Assembly (NCBI RefSeq): GCF_029844725.1
Contig: NZ_JAOCKJ010000005.1
Location: forward strand, 62,001-126,000
From: Pantoea sp. GD03673
GTDB taxonomy: Bacteria > Pseudomonadota > Gammaproteobacteria > Enterobacterales > Enterobacteriaceae
Reading direction: 5' to 3'
DNA length: 64,000 nt
The notes under the pieces are model-generated. The model was not told where the DNA came from and did no database searches. It saw only the letters and a program-made list of their open reading frames with translations. Below, piece by piece: positions 20,001 through 29,100 of this stretch. Every line of letters starts with the position of its first letter. Positions within the stretch are counted from its first letter, which is position 1. Made by a program: the position numbers and the translations under genes.

Positions 20001-20009
20001 TGTTACAAT
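20001..20009 (+). promoter_or_regulatory. Candidate extended -10 promoter of the gluconate dehydrogenase operon
   Basis: TGTTACAAT fits an extended -10 element (TG, one base, TACAAT). No good -35 is seen at 17 bases, as is usual for extended -10 promoters. The predicted start of transcription would fall at about 20016, just at the palindrome described next. Confidence 0.45.
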
Positions 20010-20017
20010 ATGGTGGT

Positions 20018-20033
20018 TTGTTACCGGTAACAA
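20018..20033. promoter_or_regulatory. Perfect 16-bp palindrome, GntR-like operator
   Basis: TTGTTACCGGTAACAA is a perfect inverted repeat 94 bases upstream of the gluconate 2-dehydrogenase operon. It fits the TGTTA-N4-TAACA form I know for the LacI-family gluconate repressor GntR of enterobacteria. Its place at the predicted transcription start suits a repressor relieved by gluconate. The regulator gene itself is not in the window. Confidence 0.65.
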
Positions 20034-20126
20034 TACTCTGTCGCCCAGAATTTGCTTATAAAAACCATTACAACGCAACCCTCTACTTTTTCATACCGTG
20101 CACCATAGCGGGAATGAGGCAATGTC

Positions 20127-20861
20127 ATGTCAGAACAAAAAAAGGGTCATTCACGCAGGGATTTTCTGCTGAAGACTATTACCCTGGCGCCTGCAATGGC
20201 GGTAGGTTCCACAGCCATGGGCGCGCTCTCCCTGCCGCTCGCTGCGCAGGCAGCGGAAACCCCGGCTGGCCCACAGCAGGCGCGTGACTATCAGCCAGCC
20301 TGGTTTACCGCCGAGGAGTTTGCCTTTATCACTGCCGCCGTAGCACGCCTGATCCCGAGTGATGAACGCGGGCCGGGCGCGCTTGAAGCAGGCGTGCCGG
20401 AGTTTATCGATCGCCAGATGAACACGCCATATGCCACAGGCTCGAACTGGTATATGCAGGGGCCGTTTAATCCCGATCTGCCGAAAGAGCTGGGCTATCA
20501 ACTGCCGCTGGTACCCCAGCAGATCTACCGTCTCGGTCTGGCCGATGCCGACCACTACAGCAAACAGCAGCACGGCAGGGTGTTTGCACAGCTCAGCGGC
20601 GAGCAGCAGGATGCCTTATTGCAGGCGATGGAAAGTGGCAGCGCTGAATTCAGCCAGCTGCCAGCAAAAGTGTTCTTCAGCTTCCTGCTTCAGAACACCC
20701 GTGAAGGCTTCTTCAGCGATCCTATCCACGGCGGAAATCAGGGTATGGTCGGCTGGAAGCTGATCAACTTCCCTGGCGCACGCGCCGACTTTATGGACTG
20801 GGTAGAGCGCGGCGAACGGTATCCGTTCCCGTCAGTGTCGATTCGCGGGGAGAGAAGCTAA
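20127..20861 (+). CDS. Gluconate 2-dehydrogenase small subunit (subunit 3 family)
   Basis: A 244-residue exported protein with a twin-arginine signal (SRRDFLLK, residues 9-16), a hydrophobic stretch, and cleavage near AAQAAE (about residue 44). The rest matches the gluconate 2-dehydrogenase subunit 3 family. Its job is to chaperone and carry the folded FAD subunit, which has no signal of its own, out through the Tat system and to stabilise the complex in the periplasm. It is the first gene of a three-gene operon and is separated from the flavoprotein gene by 2 bases. Without a biochemical test the complex could also act on other aldonates or sugars such as sorbitol. Confidence 0.9.
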   Translation: MSEQKKGHSRRDFLLKTITLAPAMAVGSTAMGALSLPLAAQAAETPAGPQQARDYQPAWFTAEEFAFITAAVARLIPSDERGPGALEAGVPEFIDRQMNTPYATGSNWYMQGPFNPDLPKELGYQLPLVPQQIYRLGLADADHYSKQQHGRVFAQLSGEQQDALLQAMESGSAEFSQLPAKVFFSFLLQNTREGFFSDPIHGGNQGMVGWKLINFPGARADFMDWVERGERYPFPSVSIRGERS

Positions 20862-20863
20862 GC

Positions 20864-22648
20864 ATGGCAAACGAAATGAAAAAAGTGGATGCGGTGATTG
20901 TCGGCTTCGGCTGGGCAGGCGCTATCATGGCGAAAGAGCTGACCGAAGCGGGCCTGAACGTGCTGGCGCTGGAGCGCGGACCGCATCGCGATACCTATCC
21001 AGATGGTTCCTATCCGCAGTCCATTGATGAGCTGACCTATAACGTCCGCAAAAAGCTGTTCCAGGATCTCTCTAAAAGCACCGTAACGATTCGTCATGAT
21101 GCCTCGCAGACGGCCGTTCCCTATCGCCAGCTGGCGGCGTTTCTGCCTGGCACGGGTACGGGCGGCGCGGGTCTGCACTGGTCCGGCGTCCATTTCCGGG
21201 TCGATCCAGTTGAACTGCGGATGCGCAGCCATTACGAAGAGCGTTACGGCAAAAACTTCATCCCGGAAGGCATGACGATTCAGGATTTCGGCGTCAGCTA
21301 CGATGAGCTGGAGCCGTTCTTCGACAAAGCAGAAAAAGTTTTTGGCACCTCAGGCAGCGCCTGGAGCATCCGGGGCAAAGTCGTCGGCAAAGATAAAGGC
21401 GGTAACCCGTTTGCGCCCGATCGCTCAGATAACTTCCCGCTGCCCGCGCAGAAGCGCACTTACTCGGCACAGCTGTTTGCGCAGGCCGCCGAATCAGTGG
21501 GTTATCATCCCTACGATCTGCCGTCTGCCAATACCTCGGGGCCTTACACCAACACCTACGGCGCACAGATGGGACCGTGCAACTTCTGCGGTTACTGCAG
21601 CGGCTATGCCTGCTACATGTATTCCAAAGCGTCGCCTAACGTTAACATCCTCCCCGCACTGCGCCAGGAGCCGAAGTTTGAGCTGCGCAACAACTCATAT
21701 GTGCTGCGGGTCAACCTCAGCGATGACAAAACGCGTGCGACCGGTGTGACCTACGTGGACGGGCAGGGACGCGAGCAGGTGCAGCCTGCTGACCTGGTGA
21801 TCCTTTCTGCCTTCCAGTTCCACAATGTTCATCTGATGCTGCTGTCGGGTATCGGTAAACCCTACAGCCCCATCACCAATGAAGGCACCGTAGGCCGCAA
21901 CTTCGCCTATCAGAACCTCTCAACGCTTAAGGCGCTGTTTGATAAAAACACCACCACTAACCCGTTTATCGGCGCGGGTGGAGCGGGCGTAGCGGTTGAT
22001 GATTTCAACGCAGATAACTTCGACCACGGGCCGCTGGGCTTTGTCGGCGGTTCGCCCTTCTGGGTCAACCAGGCAGGCACCAAGCCGATCTCTGGTCTGC
22101 CGGTACCCGCGGGCACACCTAACTGGGGCAGCAAGTGGAAAGCGGCGGTGGCGGATACTTACACCCATCACCTGTCGATGGATGCGCACGGCGCACACCA
22201 GTCTTACCGTGCCAACTACCTTGATCTCGATCCTAACTACAAAGATGCCTATGGACAGCCGCTGCTGCGCATGACCTTTGACTGGCAGGAAAACGACATC
22301 AAAATGGCGCAATTTATGGTCGGTAAGATGCGCAATATCGCTGAAGCGATGAATCCCAAAATGATCATCGGCGGCGCGAAAAAGCCGGGCACCCATTTCG
22401 ACTCTACGGTTTATCAGACCACCCACATCAGTGGCGGGGCGATCATGGGCGACGATCCTAAAACCAGCGCGGTTAACCGTTATCTGCAAAGCTGGGATGT
22501 GCCGAATGTGTTCGTTCCGGGCGCATCCGCCTTCCCGCAGGGACTGGGCTACAACCCGACCGGCATGGTGGCGGCGCTGACCTACTGGTCAGCCAAAGCG
22601 ATTCGCGAACACTACCTGAAAAACCCCGGCCCACTGGTGCAGGCATAA
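20864..22648 (+). CDS. Gluconate 2-dehydrogenase FAD subunit (GMC oxidoreductase)
   Basis: A 594-residue GMC-family flavoprotein that oxidises D-gluconate to 2-keto-D-gluconate on the periplasmic side. The dinucleotide-binding motif GFGWAG is at residues 13-18. The C-terminal GMC landmarks are HISGGAIMG (catalytic His region, about 524-532) and FPQGLGYNPTGM (about 559-570). A cysteine-rich insert, CNFCGYCSGYAC (about 239-250), resembles the 3Fe-4S binding site known for the FAD-dependent glucose dehydrogenase of Burkholderia. It lacks a signal peptide and should ride out with the Tat-tagged small subunit encoded just upstream. Electrons pass to the cytochrome c encoded next. Confidence 0.92.
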   Translation: MANEMKKVDAVIVGFGWAGAIMAKELTEAGLNVLALERGPHRDTYPDGSYPQSIDELTYNVRKKLFQDLSKSTVTIRHDASQTAVPYRQLAAFLPGTGTGGAGLHWSGVHFRVDPVELRMRSHYEERYGKNFIPEGMTIQDFGVSYDELEPFFDKAEKVFGTSGSAWSIRGKVVGKDKGGNPFAPDRSDNFPLPAQKRTYSAQLFAQAAESVGYHPYDLPSANTSGPYTNTYGAQMGPCNFCGYCSGYACYMYSKASPNVNILPALRQEPKFELRNNSYVLRVNLSDDKTRATGVTYVDGQGREQVQPADLVILSAFQFHNVHLMLLSGIGKPYSPITNEGTVGRNFAYQNLSTLKALFDKNTTTNPFIGAGGAGVAVDDFNADNFDHGPLGFVGGSPFWVNQAGTKPISGLPVPAGTPNWGSKWKAAVADTYTHHLSMDAHGAHQSYRANYLDLDPNYKDAYGQPLLRMTFDWQENDIKMAQFMVGKMRNIAEAMNPKMIIGGAKKPGTHFDSTVYQTTHISGGAIMGDDPKTSAVNRYLQSWDVPNVFVPGASAFPQGLGYNPTGMVAALTYWSAKAIREHYLKNPGPLVQA

Positions 22649-22658
22649 GGATATGGCG

Positions 22659-23969
22659 ATGAAAAATGGCATTCTGGCTCTGATTCTTGGCTCCCTGACG
22701 TTCGCCGCACTGGCGGACAGCAGCCAGGACGATCTGGTTAAACGGGGTGAATATCTGGCGCGCGCCGGTGACTGCGTGGCCTGCCACACCAGCAAAGGCG
22801 GCGCAGCATTCGCCGGTGGTCTGCCGATGGCGACACCGATTGGCACCATCTATTCCACCAACATCACGCCCGATCCCGCTACCGGTATTGGCGAATACAG
22901 CTACGACGACTTCCAGAAAGCGGTGCGTCACGGCGTGGCGAAAAATGGCGATACGCTCTATCCGGCGATGCCATTTCCCTCCTACGCGGTCGTCAGTGAT
23001 GAGGACATGAAGGCGCTCTACGCTTACTTCATGCATGGCGTTGCGCCGGTTAAGCAGCCAAACCGGGAAAGTGACATTCCCTGGCCACTGTCGATGCGCT
23101 GGCCGCTGGCGATCTGGCGCGGAATTTTTGCGCCCGACGTGAAAGCGTTCCAGCCTGCTGCTCAGGAAGATCCGGTGCTGGCGCGTGGTCGCTATCTGGT
23201 TGAAGGACTGGGCCACTGCGGAGCCTGTCACACGCCACGCAGCATCACCATGCAGGAGAAGGCGCTGACCAACGAAGAGGGCAGTGACTATCTGGCGGGC
23301 AGCAGCGCACCGATTGATGGCTGGACCGCCAGTAACCTTCGCGGCGATAACCGTGATGGTTTAGGCCGCTGGAGCGAAGAGGATCTGCGTCAGTTCCTGC
23401 GCTATGGTCGTAACGATCAGACGGCCGCGTTCGGTGGCATGACCGACGTGGTGGAACATAGTCTGCAGCACCTGAGCGAATCCGATATCACCGCCATTGC
23501 GCGCTATCTGAAGTCGCTGGGCGCGAAAGATCCTCATCAGGCGGCGTTCAGCGTGGATGATGCTACCGCAAAAGCGCTGTGGCGTGGTGATGACAGCCAG
23601 ACCGGTGCGGCGGCCTATGTTGATAGCTGTGCGGCGTGCCATAAAACCGATGGCAGCGGCTATAAACGTTTCTACCCGGCGCTGCGCGGTAATCCGGTTG
23701 TTATGGCAGACGACCCGACCTCGCTGATCCATATCGTGCTGGTGGGCGGACAGTTGCCAGGCGTCAATGGCGCGCCGTCGACCATTACCATGCCGGCATT
23801 TGGCTGGCGTCTCAACGATCAGCAGGTGGCAGACGTAGTGAACTTCGTGCGTAACAGCTGGGGCAACAAAGCGTCGGAGCCAGTCAGCGCGAAACAGGTC
23901 GCTGCGCTGCGTAAAGATGAAAAAGATCGGCTGGGCAGTGCAGATATTCGGGTACTGGAAGGCAAATAA
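22659..23969 (+). CDS. Gluconate 2-dehydrogenase cytochrome c subunit (three haems)
   Basis: A 436-residue membrane-associated cytochrome c. A Sec signal peptide covers about residues 1-19. Three haem-binding motifs are present: CVACH (about residue 38), CGACH (about 187) and CAACH (about 324), spaced roughly 140 residues apart as in the tri-haem subunits of gluconate and alcohol dehydrogenases. It takes electrons from the FAD subunit and gives them to ubiquinone. I chose the second ATG because it is 8 bases from the AAGGA ribosome site; an ATG two codons earlier is only 2 bases from it. A terminator follows 15 bases after the stop. Confidence 0.93.
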   Translation: MKNGILALILGSLTFAALADSSQDDLVKRGEYLARAGDCVACHTSKGGAAFAGGLPMATPIGTIYSTNITPDPATGIGEYSYDDFQKAVRHGVAKNGDTLYPAMPFPSYAVVSDEDMKALYAYFMHGVAPVKQPNRESDIPWPLSMRWPLAIWRGIFAPDVKAFQPAAQEDPVLARGRYLVEGLGHCGACHTPRSITMQEKALTNEEGSDYLAGSSAPIDGWTASNLRGDNRDGLGRWSEEDLRQFLRYGRNDQTAAFGGMTDVVEHSLQHLSESDITAIARYLKSLGAKDPHQAAFSVDDATAKALWRGDDSQTGAAAYVDSCAACHKTDGSGYKRFYPALRGNPVVMADDPTSLIHIVLVGGQLPGVNGAPSTITMPAFGWRLNDQQVADVVNFVRNSWGNKASEPVSAKQVAALRKDEKDRLGSADIRVLEGK

Positions 23970-23984
23970 CCCCTGAGTACAGGT

Positions 23985-24017
23985 GGCCGTCATCATCAGG
24001 ATGACGGCCTTTTCTTT
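23985..24017 (+). terminator. Intrinsic terminator of the gluconate dehydrogenase operon
   Basis: Perfect stem GGCCGTCATC / GATGACGGCC with loop ATCAG, then TTTTCTTT. Confidence 0.93.
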
Positions 24018-25194
24018 GTCAGGGGGCTGAGAAGTGTACGGTCTGGCAGGCATGAAAACTGGACATCGGCCAGACCTCTGACCCGGCTATCGGTAAGCCG
24101 CAGACCATCAAAAGCACCGACTGCGTCAGTTAATGTCACCCCCGTCGTTTATCAGGACAGAGGGTATCCATCGTCTCTTCGGGCGAATATAAGTAATAAT
24201 CAGACAGATTTAAGCAGTGGTGAGCTATGCAGACGCATTCATATGCTGAACACACCATGAAAAACGGGACGATTTTTGACAGGATAAATGCATGCAGACG
24301 GTAATGGTGTTACGGCTCAGGCGATTCTGGCCGGGGACATGGTCGTCTTATGCAGACCCGGCTCATTATAGTCATCTGCTCCGGCAAAAATAATCACTCT
24401 GTAAGTTTCTGTCTGATAAAAACGACTCACTGTCCGTTGAGCTGAGAATGTGAAGCCGCTCTGCTTTTAGCCCTTTTTTGTCAAAATTAACATCTCCCTC
24501 TTTGCTGCTGCCTGCCACTAAAAATAAATTCTGCTGAACCATTTCTCCCGCAACTACCTTCAACATTGAATAATGGTGTGTGGCAGTATTGCTGAAAGTA
24601 AAAGGGGATAACGCTGCGATAATTTCACATCAAACGCCATAAAACCCTCGTCCGAAACATTAAACGCTGACGGGCAGGGAGAAAGCCGTGGCAGGTAGGG
24701 GGTCAACACGCCTCAGAGGATTAACAATAATAAAACATGTGAATTCAAAACGATGTTAATTGCTTTATTTAGAGGTTTGCTTAATTTTTAAAATAAATAT
24801 ATCAGGATTAATGCTGTTAATAACTAAACGCTTATGGTGAGGCTATTAATTCTTTTTTTGGGATGTCCTTTGCATATTTGTAATTTTTCACTATGTTGAC
24901 AATTTATCGTGAAAATGGTCTTCTTAGCCTGAAAATATCCATATAAAAACAGTAGTGAATCTTGCCCGCTTATTGATGGGCTTTGAATCACTGTAATCAC
25001 TGCTGAGGCAGCATTCAGAGATGGGTCGTTTTAATCATTTTTACATCGGGGTCGGGGTATGTCACCGCTAGTTAATGAAACACTGAGTTAATGAGAATGC
25101 TCCTGACTGGTAAAGTAATCAAAGGATAATACTAACCTGTCGTTGTCATCTGGGAATGCTGATGGTTGGTTTGTTATGAATTATCGGATCACTC
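24018..25194. other. Long gene-poor, partly AT-rich region before the adhesin cluster
   Basis: About 1.2 kb without a convincing gene. The first half has mixed composition and only short open frames (for example 64 codons on the minus strand at 24372-24566, with no recognisable features). From about 24720 to 25190 the sequence becomes clearly AT-rich, with many T and A runs, which suggests a regulatory region able to bind H-NS or IHF in front of the LuxR-type regulator. A TTGACA hexamer is seen at 24896-24901 but without a good -10 partner. The first half could be decayed sequence from an old insertion. Confidence 0.5.
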
Positions 25195-25818
25195 ATGAAT
25201 ATATTGTATTTAGCTAACGAAAGCATTAAGTGTCAGGGTGTTTTTCACGTTTTAAATATTCGGTTTCCTGATGATGAGGTTTTGCTTTTTCCAATGAATG
25301 AAGTCCGGCAGGCATTACTCAAAAAGTGTTATGACATCATCCTGATTGATTGTGAAAGCATTGAACAACATCTTGCCTTGTCCGAATCCCTGCGTCCGCT
25401 TTCAGAGGTCGATACGCCGATCCTGGGATTATCTGCTAACAACGCACTATTCAATCGTCTGCGTATCGAGTTACCCGGTTTTCGCGGCATGATCAATCAG
25501 GTCAGCAACGTGGATTTCTTTGTCTCAGCAATAACAATTGTTGCTGATGGCGGCTATTGCTCTTCCTGGGACGTCTTTGAGTCTGATAAAGAAGTCTATG
25601 AAGAGATGTATGAAAAAGCGGGGTTAACGCGGCGCGAACGTGAAATATTAAAGCTGTATCAGTCAGGCGAAAGCAACAAAGCAATATCATTAAAACTCTC
25701 ACGCAGTGAAAAGACAATCAGTGCGCATAAGTCTAATATCCTGCGAAAACTCGGCATAAAAGGCTGGCAGCTAAAAGCGTTGCCTTATAACGGTAGCGTC
25801 TGTTCCGATGGAGGTTAA
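25195..25818 (+). CDS. Orphan LuxR/CsgD-like transcriptional regulator
   Basis: A 207-residue regulator with an N-terminal receiver-like domain (about 1-125) and a C-terminal GerE/LuxR helix-turn-helix (about 139-200: LTRREREILKLYQSGESNKA ... SEKTISAHKSNILRKLGIK). The receiver is atypical: the acidic pair that binds Mg2+ is replaced by NES at residues 8-10, although an Asp (52, in ILIDCES) sits at the usual phosphorylation position. No sensor kinase is nearby. Size and layout resemble CsgD and RcsA, which control biofilm genes; in Salmonella CsgD activates bapA. I infer that it controls the adhesin gene just downstream. Composition is AT-richer than the neighbouring core genes. Confidence 0.8.
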   Translation: MNILYLANESIKCQGVFHVLNIRFPDDEVLLFPMNEVRQALLKKCYDIILIDCESIEQHLALSESLRPLSEVDTPILGLSANNALFNRLRIELPGFRGMINQVSNVDFFVSAITIVADGGYCSSWDVFESDKEVYEEMYEKAGLTRREREILKLYQSGESNKAISLKLSRSEKTISAHKSNILRKLGIKGWQLKALPYNGSVCSDGG

Positions 25819-26144
25819 CAGTCATTGCCATAATGTTAAAATTTATTAGCTCTTATAATTAATGCCTTCTCAAAAGATACCACTTTTTCTGGACCCGGAT
25901 AAAAGAAAATAGTTTTCTGTCGGGCTCAGTGAAGTGATGTTTTGACAGGGCAGGACAGTACCTGCTTTATCAGGTAGAAATTTTTTATTGATTTTTTTCA
26001 GGCCGGTTACCGTGCCTTTTTGTTCTGAATCTTTGTTCAGGCAAGTTAATGAAACAACCACTCTGCAACAGAATGAACTGCTCCCGGGTAACGAAATAAT
26101 TGGAATATTGATAAGAATTCTCGATTAATAAGGAATAAGTTTTT
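25819..26144 (+). other. Leader region of the adhesin gene
   Basis: A 326-base AT-rich region with no gene. It should hold the adhesin promoter or 5' leader. At 25950-25975 two overlapping hairpins share one arm: GCAGG pairs with CCTGC, or ACCTG pairs with CAGGT, the latter followed after AGAAA by six T. The adhesin has an AAGGAA ribosome site 10 bases before its ATG. Confidence 0.5.
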
Positions 26145-29100
26145 ATGAGTGAGAAAAGCATCGTTCTCATAACGCATCATGCTGATGGGAAAAACCAGAA
26201 CGTCACCGCAAAGGGTTCTCATCCGGCGAAAGTGGTTGTTAAACCAGGAAGTCAGTATCTTCTCAAGAATGAAACAAATGATTTCGCCCCTGAAAACGTA
26301 ATACTTAAACGCGTGGGAGATGATTTATTCGTTATTCAGGAAGGCGAGTCTGAGCCTGTTATCATACTCGAAGATTACTATGCCAATGATGGTCATCCAC
26401 CCCTTTTATTGGGAATGGCTGAAGATGGCATGCTTTATCCCTACATTCCTGTCTCAGGCGAAGGCTATGAGACGGGTTATCTGATGGCAGACGGACAGTT
26501 GTCCCCTGTTGCACTGGGTGGCGATACCTACGGCCCAGGGGCACCTTATGTGGCGGCACAGGAAGACAGCAACACATTATATCCTCTATTCGGTTTACTG
26601 GCAGGAGCCGGCGCTATTGGTACAGGCGCAGCGATAATACATCATAACAATAAAGACGATGACTCCTCCTCTCCAGCGGTGACGCCGCCGCATAGCCAGG
26701 GTATCGGACAGATTACCGATAACACCGGGCCCGTCAGAGGTGCGCTGACAGACGGCGCGATTACAGATGAATCTATGCCTCAGATTTCAGGTCAGGGAAC
26801 AGCAGGCAATATTGTCACCCTTTACGACAATGGCACTGCCATTGGCTCTGCAACCATTGATGCAGACGGCAAATGGAGCTGGACGCCAGCCGCGCCGATG
26901 GCCGATGGTTCCCATGCACTGCACACCACAGAAACAGATCCTGCGGGTAATGTCAGCGATGCCTCAGACGCGATTACCATTATCGTTGATACCGTGCCAC
27001 CCGATCAGTCGACGGTTCCGACCATCACGGACAGTGCGGGCAACGTCATCGTTAATGGCGGGGCGACCAACGAAGTGCAGCCGAATATTTCCGGCAAGGG
27101 TGAAGCGGGTAACACCGTTGTTATCTATGACAATGACCAGCCGATCGGCTCTGTTGTTGTGAGTCCGGACGGCAGCTGGAGCTTCACGCCAGACGAACCG
27201 ATGGAAGAGGGCTCGCACAGCATTAATACCATTGAGACCGATCCGGCAGGTAACAGCAGCGCACCGACGGAGGCCAATGACATCACCATTGACACCGTTG
27301 CACCTGAAAAAGCGGCTACGCCGACCATCACCGATAACGTCGGCGACATCACGGGCCCGCTTAACAGCGGTGATTCAACCGATGATGCCCAGCCGGAGCT
27401 TTCCGGTAAAGGTGAAGCGGGCAGCACCGTGATTATCTACGACAACGACCAGCCAATTGGCTCCGTCGTTGTAGATGCAGACGGTAGCTGGAGCTGGACA
27501 CCGGACGCGCCGCTGGCCGAGGGTGAGCACAGTATTCACACCACTGAAACCGACGTGGCGGGCAATACCAGTGCCCCGACTGATGCGGTCACGATCACGG
27601 TGGATACCACTGCACCTGACCAGGGTGGTACGCCGACCATTAAAGACGATGCAGGCAATGTCATCGACAACGGTGGGGCAACTAACGACGCACAGCCGGA
27701 AATTTCCGGTAAAGGTGAAGCGGGCAACACCGTAGTGATCTACGACAATGACAAGCCGATCGGCTCGGTTGTTGTGGACGCAGACGGCAGCTGGAGCTAT
27801 ACGCCGGATGCGCCGATGGCGGATGGTTCACACAGCATCAACACCGTTGAAACCGATGCTGCGGGTAACAGTAGCGCACCGAGCCCGGCCGAAGTCATTA
27901 CGGTCGATACCGTGGAGCCGAATGCGGTGGTGCCGACTATCAAAGACGATGCAGGAAACGTTGTTAACAGCGGTGATACAACCAGGGACGCTCAGCCGGA
28001 AATTTCCGGTACGGGCGAAGCGGGCAACACCGTGGTGATTTACGACAATGATAAGCCAATTGGCTCTGTTGTTGTGGACGCAGACGGCAGCTGGAGCTAC
28101 ACGCCGGATGTGCCAATGGCGGACGGTTCGCACAGCATCAATACCACTGAAACCGATGCTGCGGGTAACACCAGCGCCCCGACTACGGCTGAAGTCATCA
28201 CCATCGATACGGTTGCACCCGAAAAAGCCGCTGCACCTGTTGCCACTGACAATGTGGGCGACGTGACGGGGCCAATCCTGAATGGTGGTCTGACGGATGA
28301 TGGTCAGCCGGGTTTCTCCGGCAAGGGCGAAGCAGGTAACACTGTTGTCATCTACGACAACGATCAGGCCATCGGTTCTGCCACTATAGATGCAGACGGC
28401 AACTGGAGCTGGAAACCAGCCACCCCAATGGCAGAGGGTAATCACAGCATCCATACCACCGAAACGGATAAAGCCGGGAACACCAGTGTTCCTTCAGACA
28501 CCCTTGGTTTCACCACCGATACCACCCCGCCTGACGTGACGAAGCTGGCCATTACCGGCTACGCGGACGACGTCGGTGAGGTGACCGGCAACGTGATAAG
28601 CGGCGGCAGCAGCGACGACACCACGCCGGTCATCAGCGGCACCGGCACGGCGGGCGACACGATCACCGTGTACGACACGCTGAACGGCACGCAGATCGTG
28701 CTGGGCAGCGCCACGGTGGGCGCGGACGGCACCTGGCAGCTGGCGGTGGACGGCGCGCACGCCCTGGCGGCGGGCACCCACGGCCTTACGGCGGTGGAGA
28801 GCGATCCGGCGGGCAACAGCACCAGCCCGACCCCGGCCTACACGGTGACGGTGGTCACCGGCGCGCCGGCGGCGCCGAGCATCAACACGGTGATCGACGA
28901 CGTGGGGGTGACCGAGCCCCTGCAGAAGGGCGCGGTGACCAACGACAGCACGCCGACCCTGAACGGCACGGCGGGCAACAGCGTGACGGTGCGCATCTAC
29001 GACAACGGCACGCTGATCGGCAGCACCACGTCGGGCGCGGACGGCACCTGGAGCTTCACGCCGTCGCGGGGCGTGGCGGACGGCAGCCACGCGTTCACGG

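Noticed and set aside
24372..24566. 64-codon minus-strand open frame in the gene-poor region
   Set aside because: No homology, signal or ribosome site that I can support.
25870..26061. 63-codon minus-strand open frame before the adhesin
   Set aside because: AT-rich leader region; no coding character and overlaps likely control sequences.
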